Translations under genes and position numbers: made by a program | Shown: positions 8,737 through 17,910 of the stretch, one piece after another | Layout: each line of letters starts with the position of its first letter | How positions within the stretch are numbered: the stretch's first letter is position 1 | Source of the DNA: Gymnodinialimonas ceratoperidinii | GTDB taxonomy: Bacteria > Pseudomonadota > Alphaproteobacteria > Rhodobacterales > Rhodobacteraceae | Reading direction: 5' to 3' | Assembly (NCBI RefSeq): GCF_019297855.1 | Contig: NZ_CP079194.1 | Location: 310,001-374,000 of the forward strand | DNA length: 64,000 nucleotides | The notes under the pieces: model-generated | Seen by the model: the letters and a program-made list of their open reading frames with translations, nothing else | The model's database searches: none | What the model was told of the DNA's origin: nothing

Positions 8737-10049
8737 GCGATTTGACCCCCCGCGAGATCGTCAGCGAACTCGACCGGTTCATCATTGGCCAAAGCGACGC
8801 CAAGCGCGCGACCGCCGTGGCCCTGCGCAATCGTTGGCGGCGCAAGCAATTGGGCGACGACCTCCGTGACGAGGTCTACCCCAAGAACATCCTAATGATC
8901 GGCCCCACCGGCGTCGGCAAGACCGAGATCAGCCGCCGCCTCGCCAAGCTGGCGAAAGCGCCCTTCATCAAGGTCGAAGCCACCAAGTTCACCGAGGTCG
9001 GCTACGTCGGCCGCGACGTGGAGCAGATCATCCGGGACCTCGTGGATTCGGCTCAGGTCATGATTCGCGAGCACATGCGCGAAGAGGTGAAAGCCAAGGC
9101 GCATGACGCCGCCGAAGATCGCGTGATCGAGGCGCTGGCCGGTGAAGGCGCGCGCGACCAGACCCGCGAGATGTTCCGCAAGAAGCTTCGCGCCGGAGAG
9201 TTGGATGACACGATCATCGAGTTGGAAGTCGCCGATAACTCCAATCCCCTTGGCGGATTCGAGATTCCGGGCCAGCCCGGTGGCATGGGCGGCATGGGCC
9301 CCGGCATGATGAACCTTGGCGATCTGTTCAAAGGCATGGGCGGGCGCACGGTGAAACGCCGGTTGAGCGTCGCGGCAAGCTACGATTTGCTGATCGAGGA
9401 AGAGGCGGACAAGCTGCTCGACGCCGAGGCTGTCACCAAGGAGGCGCTGCGGTCGGTGGAGCAAAGCGGGATCGTCTTCATCGACGAGATCGACAAGGTT
9501 TGCGCCAAGTCCGACGCACGCAGCGCCGATGTGTCCCGCGAGGGGGTGCAGCGTGATCTGCTGCCGCTGATCGAGGGCACGACCGTCTCCACCAAGCATG
9601 GGCCGGTGAAGACCGACCACATCCTGTTCATCGCTTCCGGCGCGTTCCACATCGCGAAACCCTCGGACCTTCTGCCGGAGCTTCAGGGACGTCTGCCGAT
9701 CCGCGTGAACCTCCGTGCGCTGACCGAGGATGATTTCGTGCGCATCCTGACGGAAACCGACAATGCGCTGACGCGTCAGTACACGGCCCTGATGGCGACC
9801 GAGGAGGTGACCGTCGAGTTCACAGACGACGGGATCAAGGCGCTCGCCCATATCGCGGCCGAGGTGAATGAGAGCATCGAGAATATCGGCGCGCGCAGGC
9901 TCTACACCGTGTTGGAGCGCGTGTTCGAGGAGCTGAGCTTCACCGCGCCGGACCGGGGCGGCGACGTCGTGAAGGTCGATGCCGACTTCGTGGAAGCCAA
10001 CCTCGGCGAATTAACGCGCAGCACCGATCTAAGCCGCTACGTTTTGTAA
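8733..10049 (+). CDS. hslU: ATP-dependent protease ATPase subunit HslU
   Basis: 438 residues. An AAA+ unfoldase with N-terminal [16 protein letters not shown], Walker A GPTGVGKT (57-64), a Walker B ending FIDEIDK, and the HslU-specific inserted I domain in the middle. That domain carries a Gly/Met-rich loop ([17 protein letters not shown]). HslU unfolds substrates and feeds them to HslV. The ATG at 8733 overlaps the previous stop (ATGA). In many bacteria hslV and hslU are adjacent; here two genes separate them. Confidence 0.96.
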   Translation: MSDLTPREIVSELDRFIIGQSDAKRATAVALRNRWRRKQLGDDLRDEVYPKNILMIGPTGVGKTEISRRLAKLAKAPFIKVEATKFTEVGYVGRDVEQIIRDLVDSAQVMIREHMREEVKAKAHDAAEDRVIEALAGEGARDQTREMFRKKLRAGELDDTIIELEVADNSNPLGGFEIPGQPGGMGGMGPGMMNLGDLFKGMGGRTVKRRLSVAASYDLLIEEEADKLLDAEAVTKEALRSVEQSGIVFIDEIDKVCAKSDARSADVSREGVQRDLLPLIEGTTVSTKHGPVKTDHILFIASGAFHIAKPSDLLPELQGRLPIRVNLRALTEDDFVRILTETDNALTRQYTALMATEEVTVEFTDDGIKALAHIAAEVNESIENIGARRLYTVLERVFEELSFTAPDRGGDVVKVDADFVEANLGELTRSTDLSRYVL

Positions 10050-10072
10050 CATCTTGCTGCTATCAGAGGGTC

Positions 10073-11194
10073 ATGGATCACGCTTCCTTAACCCGACGCA
10101 CGCTATTATGCGGCGCTGCCTCGCTCCCCCTCGTGGGGTGCGGGCTGTCCCCTGATCTGATGATCGTGCCCGAAGCGGCGAACGTGGGGACGAATGAAAC
10201 GATATTCGCTGCGACCAATCGGGTATTCGCAGATGGCGCGTTCCAGGAGTTGCGGCAGGAAAGCCTGTCGTTCTCGCAGTTCGAGATTTCTGTGCCTCCG
10301 ATCCGTGCCGTCGGCGCGGTGGAACCCGGTCGCCCCCGACGCCGCGGCGCGGATCTGGAGACGGAGTTCGTTGCCAGTTCAGGCAATCATCTCGGGTCGG
10401 CTGCGAATTTCCGGGCGGCGCTTCAGGCCGAAGCGCGTCGGCTTGGCACGCGTGAGGTGATGATCTTCATTCACGGATTCAACTCGACCATCGGCTCGGG
10501 CCTCTATCGCACCGCGCAAATTCACCACGATTTCCAGATCCCCGGTGTGCCGGTGCACTACGCCTGGCCCAGCGCCGGCAACCCCTTGGGCTATGCCTAT
10601 GACCGCGATTCCGCGCTGTTTGCGCGGGATGATCTTGAATCCTTGCTGGAAGAGATCGTGGCCGCCGGGCTGGACATCGTCCTCACGGCGCATTCGCTGG
10701 GCTCCGGCGTGGTGATGGAGGTGTTGCGCCAGCTTCGCATCGGCGACCGGGACGATATCCTGAACCGGATCAACGGCGTGATCCTGTTCTCGCCGGACAT
10801 CGATGTCGACGTGTTCCGTGGACAGGCGGCCCGGATCGGAGAATTGCCGCAGCCTTTCGTGATCTTCACCTCGCAGAGGGACCGGGCGCTGACGATTTCG
10901 GCTCGGATCACCGGGTTGAGGGAGCGTGTTGGCAATCTGTCGAATCCGGAGGTGGTGGCCGATTTCGACGTAACGCTGATTGATGTGACGGCGTTCGAAG
11001 GCGGCGTGCGTGATCCCTTGAACCACTTCGCCGGTGCGTCGTCCCCAGCGGTGGTGCAGATCCTTCAGGAGGTTGCGCAGGTGAACAGCTCGTTCGAGCA
11101 GGACGTCTCGCAGCAGCCCGGATTGCTGCCCGGCACCATCCTGACGATCCAGAATGCGACGCAGGTCTTGCTGACGCCGTTGAACCAGAACTAG
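10073..11194 (+). CDS. Putative lipoprotein alpha/beta hydrolase (DUF900-like)
   Basis: 373 residues. The N-terminus MDHASLTRRTLLCGAASLPL followed by V-G-C (lipobox LVGC, Cys23) suggests a lipoprotein signal with an Arg-rich n-region. The body has an alpha/beta hydrolase oxyanion region IFIHGFNSTIG (131-141) and nucleophile elbow TAHSLGSG with S208, as in DUF900 proteins. Substrate unknown; location would be the inner or outer membrane facing the periplasm. AGAGGGTC before the ATG is a good ribosome site. The stop overlaps the convergent smr stop by four bases. Confidence 0.75.
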   Translation: MDHASLTRRTLLCGAASLPLVGCGLSPDLMIVPEAANVGTNETIFAATNRVFADGAFQELRQESLSFSQFEISVPPIRAVGAVEPGRPRRRGADLETEFVASSGNHLGSAANFRAALQAEARRLGTREVMIFIHGFNSTIGSGLYRTAQIHHDFQIPGVPVHYAWPSAGNPLGYAYDRDSALFARDDLESLLEEIVAAGLDIVLTAHSLGSGVVMEVLRQLRIGDRDDILNRINGVILFSPDIDVDVFRGQAARIGELPQPFVIFTSQRDRALTISARITGLRERVGNLSNPEVVADFDVTLIDVTAFEGGVRDPLNHFAGASSPAVVQILQEVAQVNSSFEQDVSQQPGLLPGTILTIQNATQVLLTPLNQN

Positions 11195-11802
11195 CGGCGT
11201 CTTTTAAGGTAAACGTAATACGCGCCGCCGCCCCCATGGCGTTGATGTGCCTCGCGAATTTCGAGGACCATCGCCGCGAGCGGCGCCGTCGTGAGCCAGT
11301 TCGGTATCTGATGTTTCAGTATCCCGCGGCGGATCGGAATCGGCCCGCCGCTGTCTCGGTCCTTGCCCTTGCCGGTGATGACAAGAACCAGCCGCCGTTC
11401 CAGCTCGAACGAATGGAATATGAAACTGATCAGGGCCGGATGAGCCTCGGCGAGGGTCATGCCGTGCAGATCAATGCGCGCTTCGGGCTTCAACTTGCCG
11501 CGCGTCATCCGCTTGTGGGTGCCATGGTCCATGCGAACGGGCGCATGAGCCAGCTGCGACGACAGACTCGGCGCGTGGGCGACGGTGCTTTTGCCGAGCG
11601 AGGATTTCTCACCGATCCGAAAGGCGGGCAGGCGATCCGGCGGTGTCGCAGGCTTCGGTCGGATCGGGCTCGGCTTCTTGGAGGGCACGTCCTCGGTAAT
11701 CTTTGGCGCGCCGCTGCGATCCATCGGTTTCGCCGTGGCGGCTACCCGGTTCCAAAGAGCCTTGTCATCCTCCGACAGCCCGCGTTTTCCGCGCCGTGCC
11801 AT
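11191..11802 (-). CDS. Smr-domain protein
   Basis: 203 residues. The N-terminal half is low-complexity, basic and proline-rich. The C-terminal half is a Smr (small MutS-related) domain with the diagnostic LHGMTLAEA and VITGKGKD motifs and a terminal HGGGGAYYVYLKRR. Smr domains bind or cut branched DNA or act as RNA endonucleases; the role in alphaproteobacteria is not settled. It follows mltA by three bases in the timA-mltA-smr operon. Confidence 0.85.
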   Translation of the reverse strand: MARRGKRGLSEDDKALWNRVAATAKPMDRSGAPKITEDVPSKKPSPIRPKPATPPDRLPAFRIGEKSSLGKSTVAHAPSLSSQLAHAPVRMDHGTHKRMTRGKLKPEARIDLHGMTLAEAHPALISFIFHSFELERRLVLVITGKGKDRDSGGPIPIRRGILKHQIPNWLTTAPLAAMVLEIREAHQRHGGGGAYYVYLKRRR

Positions 11803-11805
11803 CGC

Positions 11806-12822
11806 TCAGGCGTCCGGGATCATCTGATGCGCGCGCTCGATCGGAAGCAGCACCATCATGCGGCCCGGATCGCGGATGACCCCCGCAGCTTCGCCTGCCG
11901 CGTCGCCATAGCCGTAGAAAATATCTGCCCGCTGCGCGCCTTGGATTGCGCCACCGGTATCCTGTGCGATCATCAGACGGCGGATCGGACCGGATCCGTC
12001 TTTCTCGATCCAGACGGGGGCGCCGAGCGGGGTGAAGTCGGGATCAACCGCGATGGAGCGATGGGGCGTAATATTGCGGTTCATCGCGCCAAGCGGACCG
12101 AGGTTCGGGTCCGTAATCTCGACTTCGCGGAAGAAAACGTAGCTTGGATTATGATGGAGAAGCGCGCGGCCCTCCAACGGGTTGCGTCGCACCCAGGACT
12201 GGATCACCTGCGCGCTGACCTGATGGGGCTGGTAGACGCCGCGGCGGACGAGCTCTTGGCCCACGGACCGGTATTCATGGCCGTTGCGGCCGCCGTAACC
12301 CACGCGCAACGCGCCACCTTCCGCGAGGGTGATGCGGCCCGAGCCCTGGATCTGCAAGAAGAACAGCTCCACCGGGTCATCGACCCACGCGATCTCCAAC
12401 CCACGGCCTTCCAGCACGCGGGTCTGCTCGATCTCCTGTCGGGAGAGCCATTGGCCCGTGACTTCCGGCGGCATCCGGTACACGGGAAACCGATAGCGCC
12501 CTGTGCGCCTGCGCGAGCCGCGAAGTTCGGGCTCGTAGTATCCGGTGAACAGAGCAGGGCTTTCGCCGCCGATCAGGACCGGGCGGAAGAACAGCTCGAA
12601 GAAGGTGCGCGCATCCGGCACGGTCTCGGCGACGCGGCAGAGGGCTGCCCAATCGGACCCTTCGAGATCCATGCAGGTGTTGCGAAAGACGGAGAGGGCC
12701 GCGGCATGGTCATCCGCGGCCCATCCATCGAGATCGTCGAAATCAAGAAGCTGCACAGGCTCATCCGCCGCGGCGAGGCTTGCCATCATCAGGAACGCAA
12801 TGACACTCGCAAGCCGTCTCAT
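11806..12822 (-). CDS. mltA: Membrane-bound lytic murein transglycosylase A (MltA)
   Basis: 338 residues. A signal peptide (MRRLASVIAFLMMASLAAA) precedes an MltA domain with the characteristic ALFTGYYEPEL, VDDPVELFFLQIQGSGR and a C-terminal 3D-type domain ending with MIAQDTGGAIQGAQRADIFYG, which contains the catalytic aspartate. It cleaves peptidoglycan glycan strands to 1,6-anhydro products in the periplasm. No lipobox cysteine is visible after the signal, unlike E. coli MltA. A GTG at 12825 directly before the ATG is an alternative start; either follows the timA stop immediately. Confidence 0.9.
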   Translation of the reverse strand: MRRLASVIAFLMMASLAAADEPVQLLDFDDLDGWAADDHAAALSVFRNTCMDLEGSDWAALCRVAETVPDARTFFELFFRPVLIGGESPALFTGYYEPELRGSRRRTGRYRFPVYRMPPEVTGQWLSRQEIEQTRVLEGRGLEIAWVDDPVELFFLQIQGSGRITLAEGGALRVGYGGRNGHEYRSVGQELVRRGVYQPHQVSAQVIQSWVRRNPLEGRALLHHNPSYVFFREVEITDPNLGPLGAMNRNITPHRSIAVDPDFTPLGAPVWIEKDGSGPIRRLMIAQDTGGAIQGAQRADIFYGYGDAAGEAAGVIRDPGRMMVLLPIERAHQMIPDA

Positions 12823-12825
12823 CAC

Positions 12826-13476
12826 TCATCCGTCGGTGGCGACCAGGGCCCAGTTCGGATCATCGGAGCCCATGGTCCGGGCAAAGGTCCACACATCGCG
12901 CTGACGCTTGATGGAAGAGCTGTCGCCTTCGATGATTTCTCCTTCGGCATTGCGCACGACACTGGTCAGTTCGCCAACGAAGCGGACGGTGATCTCCCCA
13001 ACCTTGGAGGAGCGGTCGAATGTCGCGTTCTGAAGGGTCACTTCCCGGACGCCTACGAACTCGGCTTCGATCATCAGGCCCTGTTCGTTGCGCTGGTTGA
13101 TCACTTCCTCGAAAGTTTCCAGCACGTCAGGCGCGAGGAAGGGACGAAGGCCCTCCACATCGCCACGCTCGAACGCCATCAGGATCATCTCGTAGGCTTG
13201 ACGCGCACCGCCCAGAAACTCACCTACGCGGAAGCCCGGCTCTGCCATCTTCATCGCCGCGAGGGCTTTCGCGCTTTCGGAGCCATCGTCAACGTGGTCG
13301 ATGATGTCGTCATCCGGGCCACCTTCGATCACCTCGAAATCGCGACGGGTACGGGTGCCGGCAGGAGCGGGCGGTTTCTCGAATCCGGTACGGGTTCCCA
13401 ACACCGAGCGCAGGCGCAAAATCAGGAAGATCGCGATGCCAGCAAGGACCAGCAAGGACAAAAGGGAGGAGTTCAT
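12826..13476 (-). CDS. Tim44/TimA-like domain protein
   Basis: 216 residues. One N-terminal membrane helix (MNSSLLSLLVLAGIAIFLIL), a polar linker, and a C-terminal Tim44-like domain (from about residue 70, GFRVGEFLGGARQAYEMILMAFERG). The family is the bacterial relative of mitochondrial import component Tim44 and is anchored to the inner membrane in alphaproteobacteria, probably with a role at the envelope. The ATG at 13476 has AGAGG seven bases upstream; the longer frame to 13845 has no such site and would cover the fxsA promoter. First gene of timA-mltA-smr, divergent from fxsA. Confidence 0.85.
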   Translation of the reverse strand: MNSSLLSLLVLAGIAIFLILRLRSVLGTRTGFEKPPAPAGTRTRRDFEVIEGGPDDDIIDHVDDGSESAKALAAMKMAEPGFRVGEFLGGARQAYEMILMAFERGDVEGLRPFLAPDVLETFEEVINQRNEQGLMIEAEFVGVREVTLQNATFDRSSKVGEITVRFVGELTSVVRNAEGEIIEGDSSSIKRQRDVWTFARTMGSDDPNWALVATDG

Positions 13477-13629
13477 GGCACCTCTGTACGGCGAATGGGT
13501 TAAAATATGGGTCGACAGGCACATATGTAGGGCAGGGGTGGGATCAAGTCCATTGCACCAGACCGCTTGGTCGCGGTTTACACCATTTGCGGTCGCCGAG
13601 CCGCGCGAAGGCTGAAAGGCGTAGAGAAT

Positions 13630-14094
13630 ATGTGGCTGTTTATCCTGTTCATCGCGGTCCCGTTGATCGAGATCGGGTTGTTCATTCAAGTTGGTGGGTG
13701 GCTTGGTCTTTGGCCGACGCTTCTTGTCGTATTGCTGACCGCGATTGCCGGCACGGCACTGGTCAAAAGCCAAGGCGCTCAGGCGCTGGCGCAGCTGCAG
13801 AACAGTTTCAGTGATCTGCGCGACCCGACCGAGCCCCTTGCCCACGGCGCGATGATCCTGTTCTCGGGCGCGTTGCTGCTGACCCCGGGCTTCTTCACCG
13901 ATTTCGTGGGCTTCGCTCTTCTGGTTCCTGCCGTTCGTCAGTTCGTACTTCAGAAGATCAAGGAACGCGTCACCGTCCGGACCGTTCGGACGGATCGCGG
14001 GTGGGAGCCGCAGAATGAAGAGATCATCGAGGGTACTTATACGGCGGATGAGGCGGAAACCCGCTCGGGTCCGTCCGGATGGCGCAGGGATTGA
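13630..14094 (+). CDS. fxsA: FxsA family membrane protein
   Basis: 154 residues. Begins MWLFILFIAVPLIEIGLFIQ and has about three to four hydrophobic segments up to residue 105 (including LLLTPGFFTDFVGFALLVP, the FxsA signature), then a charged cytoplasmic tail. In E. coli FxsA overproduction relieves exclusion of phage T7 by the F plasmid; its normal role is unknown. Divergent from the timA operon and followed 55 bases later by secB, a placement often seen in alphaproteobacteria. Confidence 0.88.
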   Translation: MWLFILFIAVPLIEIGLFIQVGGWLGLWPTLLVVLLTAIAGTALVKSQGAQALAQLQNSFSDLRDPTEPLAHGAMILFSGALLLTPGFFTDFVGFALLVPAVRQFVLQKIKERVTVRTVRTDRGWEPQNEEIIEGTYTADEAETRSGPSGWRRD

Positions 14095-14149
14095 GGCTGG
14101 GCCACGGGCCTGCTAAAGCACCTCCGACCTCGATTTAAGGAGAACCTCC

Positions 14150-14665
14150 ATGTCCGACGCCTCTGCAAACGGCGACGCTACCGCAGGCGCTGCACCAGAA
14201 GCTGCTGCGCAACTCCCCAAGATGCAGATCTTGGGCCAATTCACCCGCGACCTGTCGTTTGAAAATGCAGCAGTGCAAAACGGTGTGGCAGCGCAGGGAC
14301 AGCCTGACATTCAGGTTCAAGTTGCCCTCGACGCGCGCAAGCGGACGACGGAAAACCAGTACGACGTCATCATGAAGCTCAAGGTCGAGAGTAAGACCAA
14401 GGAAGACGAGCCGAAGGCGATCTTCCTGATCGAGCTGGAATATGGCGGCGTCTTTCTGATCGAGAACATCGCAGAGCAGCAGCTGCACCCGTTCCTGATG
14501 ATCGAATGCCCCCGGATGCTGTTCCCCTTCGCGCGCCGGATCATCTCGGACGTGTCGCGTGACGGTGGTTACCCGCCGCTGAACCTCGACCAGATCGATT
14601 TCGTGGCGCTCTATCGCCAGCAGATCGCCGCGCGTCAGGCGCAGCAACCTCAGGGCACCGCCTGA
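14150..14665 (+). CDS. secB: Protein-export chaperone SecB
   Basis: 171 residues with the SecB core (MQILGQFTRDLSFENA, later HPFLMIECPRMLFPFARRII, and PPLNLDQIDFVALY). SecB holds preproteins unfolded and delivers them to SecA. An Ala-rich N-terminal extension of about 24 residues and a Gln-rich tail are typical of this group. A strong ribosome site, AAGGAG, lies about nine bases upstream of the ATG. Convergent with dnaQ with a single base between stops. Confidence 0.96.
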   Translation: MSDASANGDATAGAAPEAAAQLPKMQILGQFTRDLSFENAAVQNGVAAQGQPDIQVQVALDARKRTTENQYDVIMKLKVESKTKEDEPKAIFLIELEYGGVFLIENIAEQQLHPFLMIECPRMLFPFARRIISDVSRDGGYPPLNLDQIDFVALYRQQIAARQAQQPQGTA

Positions 14666-14666
14666 T

Positions 14667-15365
14667 TCAGGCTCTGAGACGCGCCCAGACCGTGTCTTCC
14701 CCCAATGCTTCGACAAAGGCCGCGTGAGCGGCCTTTTCTTCGTCCGTCAGCAAGGACGGCAGCGGGGTCGGACGCGGTTTCGGACGCCAGTTGTCATCCC
14801 GTTCCTGCGCGGCGCTCGACGTGGATTGCGACAGGGCGAAGTCAGGCTGCTTGCCCCCGGTCAGCTCCAGATAGACATCTGCAAGGATCTCGGAGTCGAG
14901 CAACGCGCCGTGCTTTTCGCGGGCCGAGTTGTCGATCCCGAAGCGCCGGCATAGAGCATCCAGCGACGCGGGAGAGCCCGGAAACTTCTTCCGCGCGATT
15001 TTCAAGGTATCGAGCGCCTGGCTGTTCGGCAGCGTCGGCTTGCCCGCCCATTCGAGCTCGGCATTCAGAAAACGCATGTCGAATTCGGCGTTGTGGATGA
15101 CCATCTGAGAGTCCCCGACGAAATCGAGGAAGTCCTGCGCTATTTCGGCGAAAAGTGGTTTGTCGGCGAGAAACTCCTCACCGATGCCGTGCACCTCGAA
15201 GGCTTCTTTCGGCATGTCACGCTCGGGCTGGATATACTGATGGTAGGTTCGGCCCGTCGCGACCTGGTTGAACACCTCGACCGCGCCGATTTCCACGATC
15301 CGGTGGCGCGGATTGTCATAGGGGTTGAGACCCGTGGTTTCGGTATCGAGGACGATTTCACGCAT
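14667..15365 (-). CDS. dnaQ: DNA polymerase III epsilon subunit (3'-5' proofreading exonuclease)
   Basis: 232 residues of the DEDDh exonuclease family: Exo I LDTETTG (D7, E9), Exo [15 protein letters not shown], and Exo [23 protein letters not shown]. It proofreads the replicative polymerase as part of the core with alpha. The C-terminal tail, which binds alpha, is present. The start ATG follows the coaE stop with no spacing, so it is the last gene of maf-aroE-coaE-dnaQ. Confidence 0.95.
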   Translation of the reverse strand: MREIVLDTETTGLNPYDNPRHRIVEIGAVEVFNQVATGRTYHQYIQPERDMPKEAFEVHGIGEEFLADKPLFAEIAQDFLDFVGDSQMVIHNAEFDMRFLNAELEWAGKPTLPNSQALDTLKIARKKFPGSPASLDALCRRFGIDNSAREKHGALLDSEILADVYLELTGGKQPDFALSQSTSSAAQERDDNWRPKPRPTPLPSLLTDEEKAAHAAFVEALGEDTVWARLRA

Positions 15366-15953
15366 TTAACGGGTGCCTTCGGTCAGCTGAGAGACAAGAT
15401 GTGCCACGTCCGCGCGGGTGCCGTCCAGCGTATCCGTCTCAATGACATAAGTGGCACGCGCGCGCTTTTCCGCGTCGGGCATTTGGCGAGACAGTAGCTC
15501 GTCCAACGTCTCTTCCGAGGTGCCCCGCGCGAGCACGCGGCGGCGCTGCTCTTCCGCCGTGGTGGAGACCACGAGCGTCGCGTCGCAAGAGGCATCTCCG
15601 CCGGTTTCGAAAAGCAGCGGAATATCGAGAACTATGAGCGGTGCAGCGGCATTATCTTCCAGGAATCGGCGGCGATCCTCGGCAACGAGAGGGTGCACGA
15701 CAGTCTCTAACTGCCCTAACAGGGTCTGATCCGTGGCTATTGCCTCTCGGAGTTTGCCTCGATCAATCGCTCCCTCGACAACCGCGTCAGGAACCAAGCG
15801 ACCGACAGGTTCAACGGCCGCACCATCCTTGTCATAAAGCTTGTGAACGGCTGCGTCGGCGTCCCAAACAGGCACGCCAAGGTCGCGAAACATCTTGGCG
15901 GTGGTGCTCTTTCCCATCCCGATCGAGCCGGTCAATCCAAGAATGAAACTCAT
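15366..15953 (-). CDS. coaE: Dephospho-CoA kinase
   Basis: 195 residues. A P-loop GLTGSIGMGKST at residues 6-17, then DADAAVHKLYD and VLDIPLLFETGGD, all CoaE signatures. It phosphorylates the 3' hydroxyl of dephospho-CoA, the last step of coenzyme A synthesis. Starts within the aroE stop (ATGA overlap) and abuts dnaQ. Confidence 0.95.
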   Translation of the reverse strand: MSFILGLTGSIGMGKSTTAKMFRDLGVPVWDADAAVHKLYDKDGAAVEPVGRLVPDAVVEGAIDRGKLREAIATDQTLLGQLETVVHPLVAEDRRRFLEDNAAAPLIVLDIPLLFETGGDASCDATLVVSTTAEEQRRRVLARGTSEETLDELLSRQMPDAEKRARATYVIETDTLDGTRADVAHLVSQLTEGTR

Positions 15954-16786
15954 CCGCCCAACACCGCCTGTCGGAGGTCATCGTCGACCATGGGTGTGTA
16001 GTTGAACCAACGCTCAAACCCCGGCACCGCTTGGTGCAGCAACATGCCAAGACCGTCCACCGTCTCGCAGCCGCGTTCGGCAGCCTCCCGCAGCAGATCC
16101 GTTTCGAGCGGGCTGTAGACGATGTCTGTGACAACCGTCGCAGGTGAAAGGCGTGAAAGGTCGATGGACAGGGGGTTCTGACCCGTCATTCCCAAGGACG
16201 TGGTGTTCACGATCAGGGCCGCGTCGCCGACCAGATCCGGGATCTGCGTCCAGTCCGCAGGCACGACACGGGCGCCGAATTGCTCTTTCAACGCATCCGC
16301 GCGGGCGCGGGTACGGTTGGCAACATGCACGATCGGTGCGCCATCCGATATGAGCGCAGAGACAATCGCCTTGGCCGCACCACCCGACCCGAGGACGAGC
16401 GCCGGACCGGCGGCCGCGGACCAATGGGGCAAGGCCTGCTGTATGTTGGAAAGAAACCCCATACCGTCGGTATTATCAGCCTGAATCTGCCCGTTCGCCG
16501 TGAAGGTCAGCGTGTTTGCGGCACCGATCAGGGCCGCGCGGTCGGTCACGGAATGAGCCAGCGAAAGCACGAGTTCCTTGTGGGGGATGGTGACGTTCAC
16601 ACCGACAAAACCCATCCGGGGCAGCGTGTGCAGGACCTCCGGCAGGTCGGCGTGGTTCACGTGGAGTGGGATATAGTGACCTGCCAGACCGTAGCGTTTG
16701 AGCCAATGGCCGTGCAGTCGCGGTGAGAGGGAATGGGAAATCGGGTCACCGATGACACCGGCAAGAGGGATCGTGTCTTTGTTCAT
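15950..16786 (-). CDS. aroE: Shikimate dehydrogenase (NADP)
   Basis: 278 residues. Substrate-binding GDPISHSLSPRLHGHWL at the N-terminus, catalytic lysine region NVTIPHKE, the NTDGMGF segment and the dinucleotide motif GSGGAAKAIVSAL. It reduces 3-dehydroshikimate in aromatic amino acid synthesis. The ATG at 16786 overlaps the maf stop by four bases (ATGA), which favours it over an in-frame start 24 codons upstream; no ribosome site is visible, consistent with translational coupling. Confidence 0.95.
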   Translation of the reverse strand: MNKDTIPLAGVIGDPISHSLSPRLHGHWLKRYGLAGHYIPLHVNHADLPEVLHTLPRMGFVGVNVTIPHKELVLSLAHSVTDRAALIGAANTLTFTANGQIQADNTDGMGFLSNIQQALPHWSAAAGPALVLGSGGAAKAIVSALISDGAPIVHVANRTRARADALKEQFGARVVPADWTQIPDLVGDAALIVNTTSLGMTGQNPLSIDLSRLSPATVVTDIVYSPLETDLLREAAERGCETVDGLGMLLHQAVPGFERWFNYTPMVDDDLRQAVLGG

Positions 16787-17379
16787 GAGGAGAGCATCCC
16801 CCGCGTTCTGAGATAGGACAGGAGTTGTAGCAATGGCAGACCGAGGACGGAGAACCAATCACCGTCGATCCGTGAAAAGAGCTGCCCCCCAAGCGCCTCG
16901 GCCTGGTAGGCGCCAACGCAGCCTTCGACGTCCGGCCAGGCTTGTTCGAAATAGGTATCAATCTCTTTGTCGCTCAGGTCATGCATGGACATCCGCGCGG
17001 AGCCAACCGCGCGCCAGACGGGCTTTGCATCTTCATAGATGACGGCTGCGGAATAGAGATGGTGGGTTTGCCCCGACAGGCTCCGCAGATGTGCTACAGC
17101 CTCGTCGCGGCTCTCCGGTTTGGCGAAGATCTTCCCTTTGAGGGCGAGGATCTGATCGGAACCCAGAACGAGGTGGCCGGGCGACTTCTCGGCACCTTTC
17201 CGTGCTTTGAATTCTGCCAACGCGTCCGCGATGTCACGGGGCGAGGCCTCTTCCGCTTCGAGAGAGCGTCGGATGGCGTCTTCATCGATTCGGACCGGTG
17301 CTGATTCGAATGAAACGCCGGCATTTTGCAGCATGGACTGCCGGGATCCGGAGGATGAGGCGAGGATGAGGCGAGACAT
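16783..17379 (-). CDS. maf: Maf-family nucleoside triphosphate pyrophosphatase
   Basis: 198 residues. N-terminal ILASSSGSRQSML, the catalytic-aspartate region LVLGSDQILALKG, and YQAEALGGQLFSRIDGDWFSVLGLP near the C-terminus identify the Maf/YceF family. These hydrolyse non-canonical or modified NTPs (dTTP/UTP/m7GTP types); the exact specificity is not assigned. First gene of the maf-aroE-coaE-dnaQ operon, reading away from the AT-rich region at 17380-17910. In relatives as I know them, the hemE/ppsR genes often lie upstream of maf; here none does. Confidence 0.92.
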   Translation of the reverse strand: MSRLILASSSGSRQSMLQNAGVSFESAPVRIDEDAIRRSLEAEEASPRDIADALAEFKARKGAEKSPGHLVLGSDQILALKGKIFAKPESRDEAVAHLRSLSGQTHHLYSAAVIYEDAKPVWRAVGSARMSMHDLSDKEIDTYFEQAWPDVEGCVGAYQAEALGGQLFSRIDGDWFSVLGLPLLQLLSYLRTRGMLSS

Positions 17380-17910
17380 GTTTGGGATAAGTCTGTGAAA
17401 TTCTTTGGGGCGTCGACGGGGAGGGGTGTTCGTAAGGAGGTGACTTCGAGGGCCGGCCCCGAGTCTGCCTGACTTCTGTGGAAAACGCCAAAGGGTTTTA
17501 CCCGGGGAGGCAGGGAGGATGGATAAGTCGAAGAGCGGAGGGATATCCTCATCTTTCCCCAGGGTTTTCCGGGAGTTCTTATAGGCGGAAATTGGGTTTA
17601 AACTAATGTTATAAAAAGATTATTTTAGGTGTTCAGTGCGGTGACAGTGATTGCATCCAGGTCAGGACGGTTCTGTGGAGAACACGGGAGGAACTGGGTT
17701 TGCAAAGATGCTAACGGTCCTACTACCAACTACAAGAAAACTTCATTTTCTTTTCTTATTATAGTTAGAGGTGAGAATGAGGCCGAGTTGACAGGGCTTA
17801 GAGTTAATCCTATCTCCATTCTCGTACTCCGTCCGGAGCTACGGCATCTTACATTGAAGACACATGAGCTGAAGCGTTCGCGCTGAAGCCGGTGCACGTT
17901 GGACATTTCC
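17380..17910. other. Candidate chromosomal origin (oriC), divergent intergenic region
   Basis: 531 bases without a credible gene between divergent maf and rho. Two DnaA-box-like 9-mers one mismatch from TTATCCACA are seen on the minus strand: TTTTCCACA (17477-17485) and TTCTCCACA (17674-17682). Two weaker ones differ by two bases: TTATCCCAA (17382-17390) and TTATCCATC (17518-17526). Two AT-rich stretches (about 17590-17630 and 17735-17770) stand out in a GC-rich chromosome and could be unwinding elements. TTAA-N7-TTAT at 17598-17612 is one base off a CtrA half-site pair. The flanking genes point outward, and mnmG and parAB with parS sites lie within 7 kb. The assignment is inference; the region must also hold the maf and rho promoters. 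Confidence 0.5.
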
